A stretch of 34,850 nucleotides of DNA from assembly GCA_905221505.1 (NCBI GenBank), contig CAJNDL010000023.1, positions 1-34,850 on the forward strand. The letters run 5' to 3'. The position numbers and the translations under genes were made by a program. Below the pieces are notes generated by a model. That model ran no database searches, was not told the origin of the DNA, and saw only the letters and a program-made list of their open reading frames with translations. The DNA comes from a bacterium. Lineage in GTDB: Bacteria > Bacillota > Bacilli > Lactobacillales > Streptococcaceae. How positions within the stretch are numbered: the stretch's first letter is position 1; the number at the start of each line of letters is the position of its first letter. Shown here piece after piece: positions 1-8,383 of the stretch.

Positions 1-2
1 CA

Positions 3-43
3 CCTCAAAAAGGTATTACCAAGTTGCAATACTTTTTTTGAGG
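3..43 (+). terminator. Hairpin, likely terminator of an upstream gene
   Basis: An imperfect inverted repeat: CCTCAAAAAGGTATT pairs with AATACTTTTTTTGAGG across a short loop, followed by CTCTTTTG. It lies at the window edge, ahead of the dehydrogenase operon. The outer arm CCTCAAAA/TTTTGAGG recurs in palindromes at 6321 and 30908. A weak promoter for the operon may follow (TATAGT at 74-79), but no good -35 box was found. Confidence 0.5.
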
Positions 44-110
44 CTCTTTTGTCTTGTTCTTGTTTCAATTAACTATAGTAAGGTAAGAAGAAAGTTAGAA
101 AGGCAAGAAG

Positions 111-1079
111 ATGTCAACATTAGATAAAAATCTTTTGCTAGAAATGTTCCGTAAGATGGAAGAAATCCGTCGTATGGACTTAAAAATTGCACAATTAGTA
201 AAGAAAGGGAAAGTGCCAGGAATGACGCACTTTTCTGTTGGTGAAGAAGCCGCTAACGTGGGGGCTATGTTGGCTCTCAATCCAGATGATCTGATCACCT
301 CAAACCACCGTGGTCACGGGCAAGCTATTGCTAAAGGGATTGACCTCAACGGAATGATGGCTGAAATCCTTGGGAAATACACTGGAACCTGTAAAGGAAA
401 AGGTGGTTCTATGCATATCGCTGACCTGGATGCTGGTAACCTAGGTGCCAATGGTATCGTAGGTGGTGGTATGGGAATCGCTGTTGGTGCAGCCCTTAGT
501 CAGCAGATGCAAAATACAGGAAAAATTGTCGTCTGCTTCTTTGGAGATGGTGCGACAAACGAAGGTGTCTTCCACGAAGCAGTGAATATGGCTTCTATTT
601 GGAAGCTACCAGTCATTTTCTACTGCATTAACAACGGTTATGGTATCTCTGCGGATATCAAGAAAATGACCAATGTGGAGCATATCCATCAACGTAGTGC
701 TGCATATGGAATTCCTGGAATGTTCATCGAAGACGGTAACAATGTCATCGACGTCTATGAAGGGTTTAAGAAAGCTGTAGACCATGTTCGTGTTGGCAAT
801 GGCCCAGTCTTGATTGAAAGTGTAACTTATCGCTGGCTTGGTCACTCATCATCTGACCCTGGTAAATATCGTACACGTGAAGAAGTGGAATTGTGGAAAC
901 AAAAAGACCCAATCGAAAATCTTCGCAAATACCTCATTGAAAATACTATTGCAAGCGCCCAAGAATTGGAAGAAATCCAAGGGCAAGTAAAGGAAGCAGT
1001 AGAAGCTTCTGTTAAATTTGCGGAAGAAAGTCCATTCCCACCGCTCGAATCAGCATTTGAAGATATTTACGCAGACTAA
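111..1079 (+). CDS. acoA: Pyruvate/acetoin dehydrogenase E1 component, alpha subunit
   Basis: Thiamine-diphosphate-dependent E1-alpha (322 aa). With the beta subunit it decarboxylates the 2-oxo acid or cleaves acetoin and passes the acyl group to lipoamide. HRGHG lies at residues 66-70. The ThDP/Mg motif GDGATNEG starts at residue 145 and closes with NN at 174-175, the canonical GDG-X26-NN spacing. There is no signal peptide, so it is cytoplasmic. It is the first gene of a five-gene operon (E1a-E1b-E2-E3-lplA), 15 bp ahead of the beta subunit. The start has a purine-rich leader (AAGGCAAGAAG). True substrate, pyruvate or acetoin, cannot be decided from sequence; in streptococci the complex is usually annotated either way (aco or pdh). 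Confidence 0.93.
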   Translation: MSTLDKNLLLEMFRKMEEIRRMDLKIAQLVKKGKVPGMTHFSVGEEAANVGAMLALNPDDLITSNHRGHGQAIAKGIDLNGMMAEILGKYTGTCKGKGGSMHIADLDAGNLGANGIVGGGMGIAVGAALSQQMQNTGKIVVCFFGDGATNEGVFHEAVNMASIWKLPVIFYCINNGYGISADIKKMTNVEHIHQRSAAYGIPGMFIEDGNNVIDVYEGFKKAVDHVRVGNGPVLIESVTYRWLGHSSSDPGKYRTREEVELWKQKDPIENLRKYLIENTIASAQELEEIQGQVKEAVEASVKFAEESPFPPLESAFEDIYAD

Positions 1080-1094
1080 GGAGAAAGAGATAAA

Positions 1095-2087
1095 ATGGAA
1101 ACAAAAACAATGTCGTTCCGTGACACCATTATCCTTGCTATGTCTGAGGAAATGCGTCGCGATGAAAATGTGTTCTTGATGGGAGAAGACGTCGGTATCT
1201 TTGGAGGAGACTTCGGTACTTCTGTTGGAATGCTTGAAGAATTTGGTCCAGAACGTGTTCGTGACTGTCCGATTTCTGAAGCCGCCATCTCGGGAGCAGC
1301 AGCAGGAGCAGCCATGACAGGACTTCGTCCAATCGTCGATATGACCTTCATGGATTTCTCGGTTATTGCCATGGATAATATCGTCAACCAAGCCGCTAAA
1401 ACACGTTATATGTTTGGTGGGAAAGGTCAGGTTCCAATGACAGTTCGATGCGCAGCTGGTAACGGTGTAGGTTCTGCAGCCCAGCACTCGCAATCTCTAG
1501 AGTCTTGGTTTACTCACATTCCTGGACTTAAGGTTGTAGCTCCAGGTACACCTGCGGATATGAAAGGGCTTCTCAAGTCTTCTATCCGCGATAATAACCC
1601 TGTTATCATTCTTGAGTACAAGTCGGAATTTAACCAAAAAGGGGAAGTGCCAGTTGATCCAGACTACACAATCCCACTTGGAGTTGGTGAAATCAAACGC
1701 GAAGGTACAGATGTAACGGTTGTTACTTATGGAAAAATGCTTCGCCGTGTGGTTCAAGCAGCTGAGGAATTAGCTGAAGAAGGAATTTCAGTTGAAATTG
1801 TGGACCCACGTACCCTCGTTCCGCTTGATAAGGATATCATCATTAACTCAGTTAAGAAGACTGGTAAGGTCGTTCTGGTCAATGACGCCCACAAAACAAG
1901 TGGCTATATCGGAGAGATTTCAGCAATTATTTCAGAATCAGAAGCATTTGATTATCTAGATGCACCAATTCGCCGTTGTGCAGGAGAAGATGTTCCAATG
2001 CCTTACGCACAAAACCTAGAAAATGCAATGATACCAACAGTTAAAAGCATTAAGGATGCAATCCGAAAAACTTATAACAAAGAATAG
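1095..2087 (+). CDS. acoB: Pyruvate/acetoin dehydrogenase E1 component, beta subunit
   Basis: Transketolase-like E1-beta subunit (330 aa) that forms the alpha2beta2 E1 with the preceding gene. The N-terminal pyrimidine-binding domain has GEDVGIFGG (residues 30-38) and PISEAAISGAAAG (from residue 59), typical of E1-beta and branched-chain E1-beta proteins. The C-terminal transketolase domain ends with VPMPYAQNLENAMIP, also typical of the family. It lies 15 bp after E1-alpha, with GGAGAAAGAG as ribosome binding site. Length matches the family. Confidence 0.93.
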   Translation: METKTMSFRDTIILAMSEEMRRDENVFLMGEDVGIFGGDFGTSVGMLEEFGPERVRDCPISEAAISGAAAGAAMTGLRPIVDMTFMDFSVIAMDNIVNQAAKTRYMFGGKGQVPMTVRCAAGNGVGSAAQHSQSLESWFTHIPGLKVVAPGTPADMKGLLKSSIRDNNPVIILEYKSEFNQKGEVPVDPDYTIPLGVGEIKREGTDVTVVTYGKMLRRVVQAAEELAEEGISVEIVDPRTLVPLDKDIIINSVKKTGKVVLVNDAHKTSGYIGEISAIISESEAFDYLDAPIRRCAGEDVPMPYAQNLENAMIPTVKSIKDAIRKTYNKE

Positions 2088-2198
2088 AATTACATAAGAT
2101 AAATTATGTAAATAAAACAAAGCAGACGAGAAACTTTGTATCTTTTAGGTGCAGAGCTCTCTGCGCGCTTAATATCATAAATAGAAATTGGAGAGGTC
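2088..2198 (+). other. Gap between E1-beta and E2 with two small palindromes
   Basis: The 111-bp gap holds ACATAA/TTATGT and GCAGAG-CT-CTCTGC. Neither is followed by a T-run, so a terminator is not supported. They may affect mRNA processing between the E1 and E2-E3 cistrons. There is no room here for the lipoyl domain that the E2 lacks. Confidence 0.4.
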
Positions 2199-3242
2199 AT
2201 GGCTGATGACAAGCTAAGAGCGACTCCTGCGGCTAGAAAGTTAGCGGATGATTTAGGTATCAACCTCTACGACGTTTCTGGCTCAGGTGCAAACGGTCGT
2301 GTCCACAAAGAAGACGTGGAAACTTATAAAGACACAAACGTGGTTCGCATTTCGCCACTTGCAAAACGAATTGCCCTCGAACATAACATTGCTTGGCAGG
2401 AAATCCAAGGAACAGGTCATCGTGGTAAGATCATGAAGAAGGACGTTTTAGCCTTGCTTCCTGAAAATATCGAAAACGACACTATTAAGTCTCCTGCTCA
2501 GATTGAAAGAGTGGAAGAAGTTCCAGATACTGTCACTCCTTATGGTGAAATTGAGCGTATCCCAATGACACCAATGCGTAAGGTGATTGCCCAACGTATG
2601 GTCGAGTCTTACCTAACTGCGCCAACTTTCACACTCAACTATGAAGTTGATATGACTGAAATGCTGGCTCTTCGTAAGAAGGTTCTTGAGCCAATCATGG
2701 AAGCAACTGGGAAGAAGACCACTGTAACAGACCTTCTTTCACTTGCAGTTGTTAAGACTCTTATGAAACACCCTTACATCAACGCTTCATTGACAGAAGA
2801 CGGCAAGACTATTATCACGCACAACTATGTCAACCTTGCCATGGCAGTTGGGATGGATAATGGATTGATGACACCTGTTGTTTACAATGCTGAAAAGCTA
2901 AGTTTATCAGAGTTGGTTGTTGCATTCAAAGATGTCATTGGCCGTACCTTGGACGGTAAATTGGCTCCAAGCGAACTGCAAAATTCAACCTTCACAATCA
3001 GTAATTTGGGAATGTTTGGTGTTCAGTCCTTTGGTCCTATTATTAACCAACCAAACTCAGCTATCCTTGGCGTCAGTTCAACGATCGAGAAGCCAGTTGT
3101 CGTCAATGGTGAGATTGTCATTCGTCCAATCATGAGCCTAGGATTAACCATTGACCACCGTGTTGTAGATGGTATGGCAGGAGCCAAGTTTATGAAGGAC
3201 TTGAAAGAATTAATTGAAAATCCTATCTCAATGTTGATTTAA
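2199..3242 (+). CDS. acoC: Dihydrolipoamide acetyltransferase (E2) without a lipoyl domain
   Basis: E2 core acyltransferase (347 aa). Most E2 proteins begin with one or more lipoyl domains; this one begins directly with a peripheral-subunit-binding domain (about residues 6-43, RATPAARKLADDLG... GRVHKEDV) and has a second (about 48-87, ISPLAKRIALEHNI... GKIMKKDV). After a short linker comes the catalytic domain (about 120-347) with the active-site motif DHRVVDG (His320, Asp324). The lipoyl domain of this complex is instead on the E3 encoded next. The start follows GGAGAGG with no upstream in-frame extension, so the missing domain is not a start-site error. As I recall, pneumococcal E2 has the same short form. 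Confidence 0.92.
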   Translation: MADDKLRATPAARKLADDLGINLYDVSGSGANGRVHKEDVETYKDTNVVRISPLAKRIALEHNIAWQEIQGTGHRGKIMKKDVLALLPENIENDTIKSPAQIERVEEVPDTVTPYGEIERIPMTPMRKVIAQRMVESYLTAPTFTLNYEVDMTEMLALRKKVLEPIMEATGKKTTVTDLLSLAVVKTLMKHPYINASLTEDGKTIITHNYVNLAMAVGMDNGLMTPVVYNAEKLSLSELVVAFKDVIGRTLDGKLAPSELQNSTFTISNLGMFGVQSFGPIINQPNSAILGVSSTIEKPVVVNGEIVIRPIMSLGLTIDHRVVDGMAGAKFMKDLKELIENPISMLI

Positions 3243-3287
3243 GAACAAGAGGATTCATTTTAAAGATATAGATAAAGGAAGGAAGAC

Positions 3288-4991
3288 ATGGCCTTAGAAG
3301 TAATTATGCCAAAAGCCGGCGTGGATATGACAGAAGGACAAATCGTCCAATGGAATAAAAAAGTCGGAGAATTTGTAAAAGAAGGAGAAATCCTTTTGGA
3401 AATCATGACTGACAAAGTCAGCATGGAATTGGAAGCTGAAGAAGATGGGTACTTGATTGCCATCCTTAAAGGAGATGGGGAAACTGTCCCTGTAACGGAA
3501 GTCATCGGTTACCTTGGCCAAGAAGGGGAAAACATCCCAACAGCTGGAGCGGCTGCGCCAGAAGCTAGCCCAGCGCCTGCAGTTAGTGCCTCAAACGACG
3601 ATGGTAAGAGCGATGATGCCTTTGATATCGTTGTCATTGGTGGAGGTCCTGCTGGTTATGTTGCAGCCATTAAAGCTGCCCAGCTTGGCGGTAAGGTTGC
3701 CCTTGTTGAGAAATCTGAACTCGGTGGAACCTGCTTGAACCGTGGATGTATCCCAACCAAGACCTACCTTCACAACGCAGAAATCATTGAAAATATCGGT
3801 CATGCAGCAAACCGTGGTATCGTGATTGAAAATCCTAACTTCACTGTTGATATGGACAAACTTTTAGAAACTAAATCTAAGGTTGTCAATACCTTGGTAG
3901 GTGGTGTTGCAGGACTTCTTCGTAGCTACGGAGTTACTGTTCATAAGGGTATCGGTACTATTACTAAAGACAAGAATGTCTTGGTAAATGGTTCTGAATT
4001 GCTTGAAACCAAGAAAATCATCCTTGCTGGTGGTTCAAAAGTCAGCAAGATCAACGTCCCTGGTATGGAATCTTCACTTGTGATGACCAGTGACGACATT
4101 CTTGAAATGAACGAAGTTCCAGAAAGTCTCGTAATCATCGGTGGTGGCGTTGTCGGTATCGAACTAGGACAGGCCTTCATGACATTTGGTTCAAAAGTGA
4201 CTGTTATCGAAATGATGGACCGTATCGTGCCAGCTATGGATGCAGAAGTTTCTAAGAACCTTCGCTTGATTCTTGAGCGTAAAGGTATGACAATCTTAAC
4301 TGACACTAAACTCCAAGAAATCATCGAGGAAAATGGTCAACTTCGTATCAAGGTTGAAGGAAAAGATGATATCATTGCAAGCAAAGCCCTTCTTTCAATC
4401 GGTCGTGTGCCAGACCTTGAAGGAATTGGTGATGTTGAGTTTGAATTGGATCGTGGACGTATCAAAGTCAACGAATACATGGAAACTTCTGTTCCAGGTA
4501 TCTATGCGCCAGGTGATATTAACGGTACTAAGATGTTGGCTCACGCTGCCTTCCGTATGGGTGAAGTAGCAGCTGAAAATGCACTTAAAGGAAATCACGC
4601 TGTTGCCAAATTGAACTTGACTCCTGCAGCTATCTATACACTTCCAGAAGTAGCAGCAGTAGGTCTGACTGAAGAACAAGCACGTGAGAAATACGATGTA
4701 GCCATCGGTAAATTTAACTTTGCTGCTAACGGTCGTGCCATTGCATCAGATGCAGCTCAAGGTTTCGTAAAAGTCATCGCTGATAAGAAATACGGGGAAA
4801 TCCTTGGTGTTCATATCATCGGTCCTGCAGCTGCAGAATTGATCAACGAAGCATCAAGCATCATCGAAATGGAAATCACTGTAGAAGAAATGCTTAAGAC
4901 AATCCACGGACACCCAACCTACTCTGAAGTAATGTACGAAGCGTTTGCGGATGTTCTTGGAATGGCCATCCATTCACCTAAGAAAAAATAA
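3288..4991 (+). CDS. lpdA: Dihydrolipoamide dehydrogenase (E3) with N-terminal lipoyl domain
   Basis: FAD/NAD-dependent disulfide oxidoreductase (567 aa) that reoxidises lipoamide. Residues 1-80 form a lipoyl domain, with the lipoylated lysine in IMTDKVSME (Lys43). An Ala/Pro-rich swinging linker covers about 82-110. The E3 body begins with the FAD motif VVIGGGPAGY. The redox pair is GGTCLNRGC (Cys149/Cys154), the NAD-binding motif is IIGGGVVGIE, and the C-terminal HGHPTYSE supplies His542 and Glu547. Since the E2 lacks a lipoyl domain, this domain must carry acyl groups between E1 and E2. It lies 45 bp after E2, and lipoate ligase follows. Confidence 0.95.
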   Translation: MALEVIMPKAGVDMTEGQIVQWNKKVGEFVKEGEILLEIMTDKVSMELEAEEDGYLIAILKGDGETVPVTEVIGYLGQEGENIPTAGAAAPEASPAPAVSASNDDGKSDDAFDIVVIGGGPAGYVAAIKAAQLGGKVALVEKSELGGTCLNRGCIPTKTYLHNAEIIENIGHAANRGIVIENPNFTVDMDKLLETKSKVVNTLVGGVAGLLRSYGVTVHKGIGTITKDKNVLVNGSELLETKKIILAGGSKVSKINVPGMESSLVMTSDDILEMNEVPESLVIIGGGVVGIELGQAFMTFGSKVTVIEMMDRIVPAMDAEVSKNLRLILERKGMTILTDTKLQEIIEENGQLRIKVEGKDDIIASKALLSIGRVPDLEGIGDVEFELDRGRIKVNEYMETSVPGIYAPGDINGTKMLAHAAFRMGEVAAENALKGNHAVAKLNLTPAAIYTLPEVAAVGLTEEQAREKYDVAIGKFNFAANGRAIASDAAQGFVKVIADKKYGEILGVHIIGPAAAELINEASSIIEMEITVEEMLKTIHGHPTYSEVMYEAFADVLGMAIHSPKKK

Positions 4992-5005
4992 AGATAGATA
5001 GATTG

Positions 5006-5025
5006 GACTGGAATTTTTTCCAGTC
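5006..5025 (+). terminator. Short hairpin between E3 gene and lplA
   Basis: GACTGGAA-TTTT-TTCCAGTC is a perfect 8-bp stem in the 55-bp gap. There is no uridine run after it, so it is more likely an attenuating or mRNA-end-stabilising hairpin than a strong terminator. Confidence 0.45.
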
Positions 5026-5046
5026 TATATCATATAAAGGGATATC

Positions 5047-6036
5047 ATGAAATATATTATCAATCATTCAAACGACACTGCTTTTAATATTGCCTTGGAA
5101 GAATACGCCTTTAAACACCTTTTGGATGAGGATCAAATCTTCCTACTTTGGATCAACAAACCATCTATCATTGTTGGCCGTCACCAGAATACTATCGAAG
5201 AAATCAACCGTGATTATGTTCGAGAAAATGGGATTGAGGTAGTCCGCCGTATCAGTGGTGGTGGAGCTGTTTATCACGATTTAAACAACCTCAACTACAC
5301 CATCATTTCAAAAGAAGATGAAAACAAGGCCTTTGACTTCAAGAGCTTTTCTACTCCAGTTATTAATACCTTGGCTCAACTCGGTGTTAAAGCTGAGTTC
5401 ACAGGTCGTAATGACTTAGAAATTGACGGTAAGAAATTCTGTGGCAATGCCCAAGCTTATATCAATGGCCGTATCATGCACCACGGTTGCTTGCTTTTTG
5501 ACGTTGATTTGTCAGTCCTTGCTAACGCCCTCAAGGTTTCAAAGGATAAATTTGAATCAAAAGGTGTTAAATCGGTTCGTGCTCGTGTCACCAATATTGT
5601 CAATGAACTACCAGAAAAAATCACAGTTGAAGAATTCCGTGATTTGCTCTTGGAATACATGAAAAAAGAGTACCCAGAGATGACTGAATACGTTTTTTCT
5701 GAGCAAGAATTGGCTGAAATCAATCGTATCAAGAATACCAAGTTCGGTACTTGGGACTGGAACTACGGTAAATCACCAGAATTTAATGTCCGTCGTGGTA
5801 CAAAATTTACCAGTGGTAAGGTTGAAGTCTTTGCTAATGTCGTCGAATCAAAAATCCAAGACATCAAGATTTATGGTGACTTCTTTGGTATCGAGGACGT
5901 TGCAGCTGTAGAAGATGTCCTTCGTGGCGTCAAATACGAACGCGAAGATGTTATTAAAGCCCTAGAAACCATTGATATTACACGCTACTTTGCTGGCATT
6001 AGCCGTGAAGAAATCGCTGAAGCGGTAGTAGAGTAA
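5047..6036 (+). CDS. lplA: Lipoate-protein ligase A
   Basis: Attaches exogenous lipoate to lipoyl-domain lysines (329 aa). The lipoyl-AMP-binding loop RRISGGGAVYHD is at residues 67-78. The catalytic lysine region DGKKFCGNAQ is at about 127-136. A C-terminal accessory domain of about 80 residues follows, as in bacterial LplA. It is cytoplasmic. It is the last gene of the dehydrogenase operon, so the cell makes the complex together with the enzyme that lipoylates it. The obvious target is Lys43 of the adjacent E3. RBS AAAGGGAT precedes the ATG. Confidence 0.93.
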   Translation: MKYIINHSNDTAFNIALEEYAFKHLLDEDQIFLLWINKPSIIVGRHQNTIEEINRDYVRENGIEVVRRISGGGAVYHDLNNLNYTIISKEDENKAFDFKSFSTPVINTLAQLGVKAEFTGRNDLEIDGKKFCGNAQAYINGRIMHHGCLLFDVDLSVLANALKVSKDKFESKGVKSVRARVTNIVNELPEKITVEEFRDLLLEYMKKEYPEMTEYVFSEQELAEINRIKNTKFGTWDWNYGKSPEFNVRRGTKFTSGKVEVFANVVESKIQDIKIYGDFFGIEDVAAVEDVLRGVKYEREDVIKALETIDITRYFAGISREEIAEAVVE

Positions 6037-6320
6037 AGAAAAGCTATTTGTTAGTCATTGTGGGTTGCAGAAAAGATATTATCTGGATAGGACAAGTCTT
6101 AAAACCTGCTGAACGAGAATCAAAAAGAACTCACTTCCAATGCTTAATAAAAAAACTCGGAAGTTTGTTCTGAGTCAAGTAAATGCGACTATTTGCAATT
6201 GAATATAGAGATGAGAAGGTCAGTAGTAGATTATCTGTAAGGTGACACAGACATGAGTTGTTTTTGATTTCCGCATAGTATTAACACCCCAAAAGACTAT
6301 TATTTCTATAGTTGAACGAT

Positions 6321-6359
6321 ACCTCAAAAGTTAGACATAGAAAATCTAATTTTTGAGGT
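6321..6359 (+). repeat. Terminator-like palindrome, CCTCAAAA family
   Basis: ACCTCAAAAGTTAGA pairs with TCTAATTTTTGAGGT around a 9-nt loop, then ATTTTG. It is nearly identical to the palindrome at 30908-30948. It could terminate the lplA operon on the plus strand, although it lies about 285 bp downstream. Confidence 0.7.
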
Positions 6360-6477
6360 ATTTTGCAATTCTTAATTTAGGATTTTTTAGTATCAAAAGA
6401 TGTTTCATAAAATATGGACTCAACCTTTCAACTTAATTCTATTTATTGCTTACTATCCCCAATAAAATTGAAAAGAA

Positions 6478-6506
6478 TGGAAAAAAGGATAAATTTATGA
6501 TATACT
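6478..6506 (+). promoter_or_regulatory. Promoter of the murA operon
   Basis: Extended -10 TGATATACT (hexamer TATACT at 6501-6506) with TGGAAA at 6478-6483 as -35, spacer 17 bp. A leader of about 45 nt follows. The murA start has no strong Shine-Dalgarno sequence. Confidence 0.55.
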
Positions 6507-6556
6507 TTATTTTAAGGATCTTATTAGAAATCTTGAAAGAGTATTAAAAACTTAGA

Positions 6557-7816
6557 ATGAGAAAAATTGTTATCAATGGTGGATTACCACTACAAGGGGA
6601 AATTACTATTAGTGGTGCTAAAAATAGCGTTGTGGCCTTAATTCCAGCTATTATATTGGCTGATGATGTGGTGACTTTGGATTGTGTTCCAGATATTTCG
6701 GATGTAGCCAGTCTTGTCGAAATTATGGAATTGATGGGAGCTACTGTTAAGCGTTATGACGATGTCTTGGAGATTGATCCAAAAGGTGTTCAAAACATTC
6801 CAATGCCGTATGGTAAAATTAACAGTCTTCGTGCATCTTACTATTTTTATGGGAGCCTCTTAGGCCGATTTGGTGAAGCGACAGTTGGTTTACCAGGAGG
6901 ATGTGATCTTGGTCCTCGTCCGATTGACCTACACCTTAAGGCATTTGAAGCCATGGGAGCTAAGGTTAGCTACGAAGGGGATACCATGAAGTTGTCTTCT
7001 AAAGAGATTGGTCTTCATGGTGCAAGTATTTACATGGATACAGTTAGTGTGGGGGCGACGATTAATACGATGATTGCTGCAGTTAAAGCAAATGGTCGTA
7101 CCATTATTGAAAATGCAGCCCGTGAACCTGAAATTATTGATGTAGCTACCCTCTTGAATAATATGGGAGCCCATATCCGTGGTGCAGGAACAAATATCAT
7201 CATTATTGATGGTGTTGACAGATTACATGGAACACGTCATCAGGTGATTCCAGACCGCATTGAAGCTGGAACATATATTTCCTTAGCTGCTGCAGTCGGT
7301 AAGGGAATTCGTATTAATAATGTATTGTACGAACACCTAGAAGGATTTATTGCTAAGTTGGAAGAAATGGGAGTGAGAATGACTGTATCGGAGGACAGCA
7401 TTTTTGTCGAGGAACAGTCTAATTTGAAAGCAATCAATATTAAGACAGCACCTTATCCTGGTTTTGCTACTGACTTGCAACAACCAATTACTCCACTTTT
7501 ACTAAGAACGAATGGTCGTGGTACAATTGTCGATACGATTTACGAAAAACGTGTAAATCATGTTTTTGAACTAGCAAAGATGGATGCGGACATTTCGACA
7601 ACAAATGGTCATATTTTGTACACAGGTGGACGTGATTTGCGTGGGGCAAGTGTTAAAGCAACTGACCTGAGAGCTGGTGCAGCTTTAGTTATTGCTGGTT
7701 TGATGGCCGAGGGGCAAACTGAAATTACCAATATCGAGTTTATCTTACGTGGTTATTCTGATATTATCGAAAAATTACGTAATCTAGGGGCGGATATTAG
7801 ACTTGTTGAGGATTAA
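6557..7816 (+). CDS. murA: UDP-N-acetylglucosamine 1-carboxyvinyltransferase
   Basis: First committed step of peptidoglycan synthesis: transfers enolpyruvate from PEP to UDP-GlcNAc (419 aa, usual length). Lys22 lies in GAKNS. The PEP-binding and fosfomycin-target cysteine is Cys116 in [10 protein letters not shown]. The substrate loop [10 protein letters not shown] is present. Low-GC Gram-positives have two MurA paralogues; from the 419-aa length and the company of an acetyltransferase, a CBS protein and map, I think this is the one usually called murA rather than murZ, but the assignment needs a tree. The next gene follows 15 bp after the stop, so it likely heads a four-gene operon. Confidence 0.92.
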   Translation: MRKIVINGGLPLQGEITISGAKNSVVALIPAIILADDVVTLDCVPDISDVASLVEIMELMGATVKRYDDVLEIDPKGVQNIPMPYGKINSLRASYYFYGSLLGRFGEATVGLPGGCDLGPRPIDLHLKAFEAMGAKVSYEGDTMKLSSKEIGLHGASIYMDTVSVGATINTMIAAVKANGRTIIENAAREPEIIDVATLLNNMGAHIRGAGTNIIIIDGVDRLHGTRHQVIPDRIEAGTYISLAAAVGKGIRINNVLYEHLEGFIAKLEEMGVRMTVSEDSIFVEEQSNLKAINIKTAPYPGFATDLQQPITPLLLRTNGRGTIVDTIYEKRVNHVFELAKMDADISTTNGHILYTGGRDLRGASVKATDLRAGAALVIAGLMAEGQTEITNIEFILRGYSDIIEKLRNLGADIRLVED

Positions 7817-7831
7817 ACCGTAGAGGTGTTT

Positions 7832-8383
7832 ATGAATATTTGGACCAAATTAGCAATGTTTTCTTTTTTTGAAATGGATCGCTTGTATTTGCGTCCTTTC
7901 TTTTTTAGTGATAGTCAAGACTTCCATGAGATAGCTTCAAATCCTGAAAATTTACAATTTATTTTCCCGACTCAGGCAAATCTGGAAGAGAGTCAGTATG
8001 CATTGGCCAATTATTTTATGAAGGCTCCTTTGGGAGTATGGGCTATTTGTGACAAGAAAACTGAAAAAATGATTGGTTCAATTAAGTTTGAGAAGTTAGA
8101 TGAAATTAAAAAAGAAGCAGAACTTGGCTATTTTTTGAGAAAAGATGCTTGGTCGCAAGGATTTATGACAGAGGTTGTTAGAAAAATTTGTCAACTTTCT
8201 TTTGAGGAATTTGGTTTAAAACAATTGTCCATTATTACCCACCTCGAAAATGAAGCAAGTCAAAAGGTTGCTCTTAAGGCTGGATTTAGTTTGTTCCGTC
8301 AGTTTAAGGGAAGTGATCGCTACACAAGAAAAATGCGGGATTATCTTGAATTTCGGTATGTAAAAGGAGAATTCAATGAGTAA
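7832..8383 (+). CDS. GNAT family N-acetyltransferase (RimJ/RimL-like)
   Basis: A 183-aa acyl-CoA-dependent acetyltransferase. The start is ATG 7832, which has AGAGG five bases upstream; GTG 7826 lies inside that ribosome binding site. The fold is recognisable by the opening DRLYLRPF, the central ELGYFLRKDAWSQGFMTEVV (strand 4 and the acetyl-CoA P-loop region) and the closing NEASQKVALKAGF, as in RimJ/RimL and other ribosomal-protein or small-molecule acetyltransferases. The substrate is unknown. It lies between murA and a regulator, and overlaps the next gene by 8 bp. Confidence 0.8.
   Translation: MNIWTKLAMFSFFEMDRLYLRPFFFSDSQDFHEIASNPENLQFIFPTQANLEESQYALANYFMKAPLGVWAICDKKTEKMIGSIKFEKLDEIKKEAELGYFLRKDAWSQGFMTEVVRKICQLSFEEFGLKQLSIITHLENEASQKVALKAGFSLFRQFKGSDRYTRKMRDYLEFRYVKGEFNE

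Larger units (their letters stand above)
6037..6556 (+). other. 520-bp non-coding stretch before murA
   Basis: No convincing coding sequence on either strand. It holds the palindrome at 6321-6359 and the murA promoter at 6478-6506. The first 280 bp have many stops in all frames and may be decayed mobile DNA, but no family was recognised. Confidence 0.5.

Noticed and set aside
1050..1493. Long antisense frames within the E1 and E2 genes and elsewhere
   Set aside because: They are shadows of strongly coding plus-strand genes, with no ribosome sites or recognisable domains.
6037..6300. Possible decayed gene after lplA
   Set aside because: All frames are broken by stops and no peptide stretch resembled a known family.
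7826..7831. GTG start for the GNAT gene
   Set aside because: It is part of the AGAGG ribosome site that serves ATG 7832.
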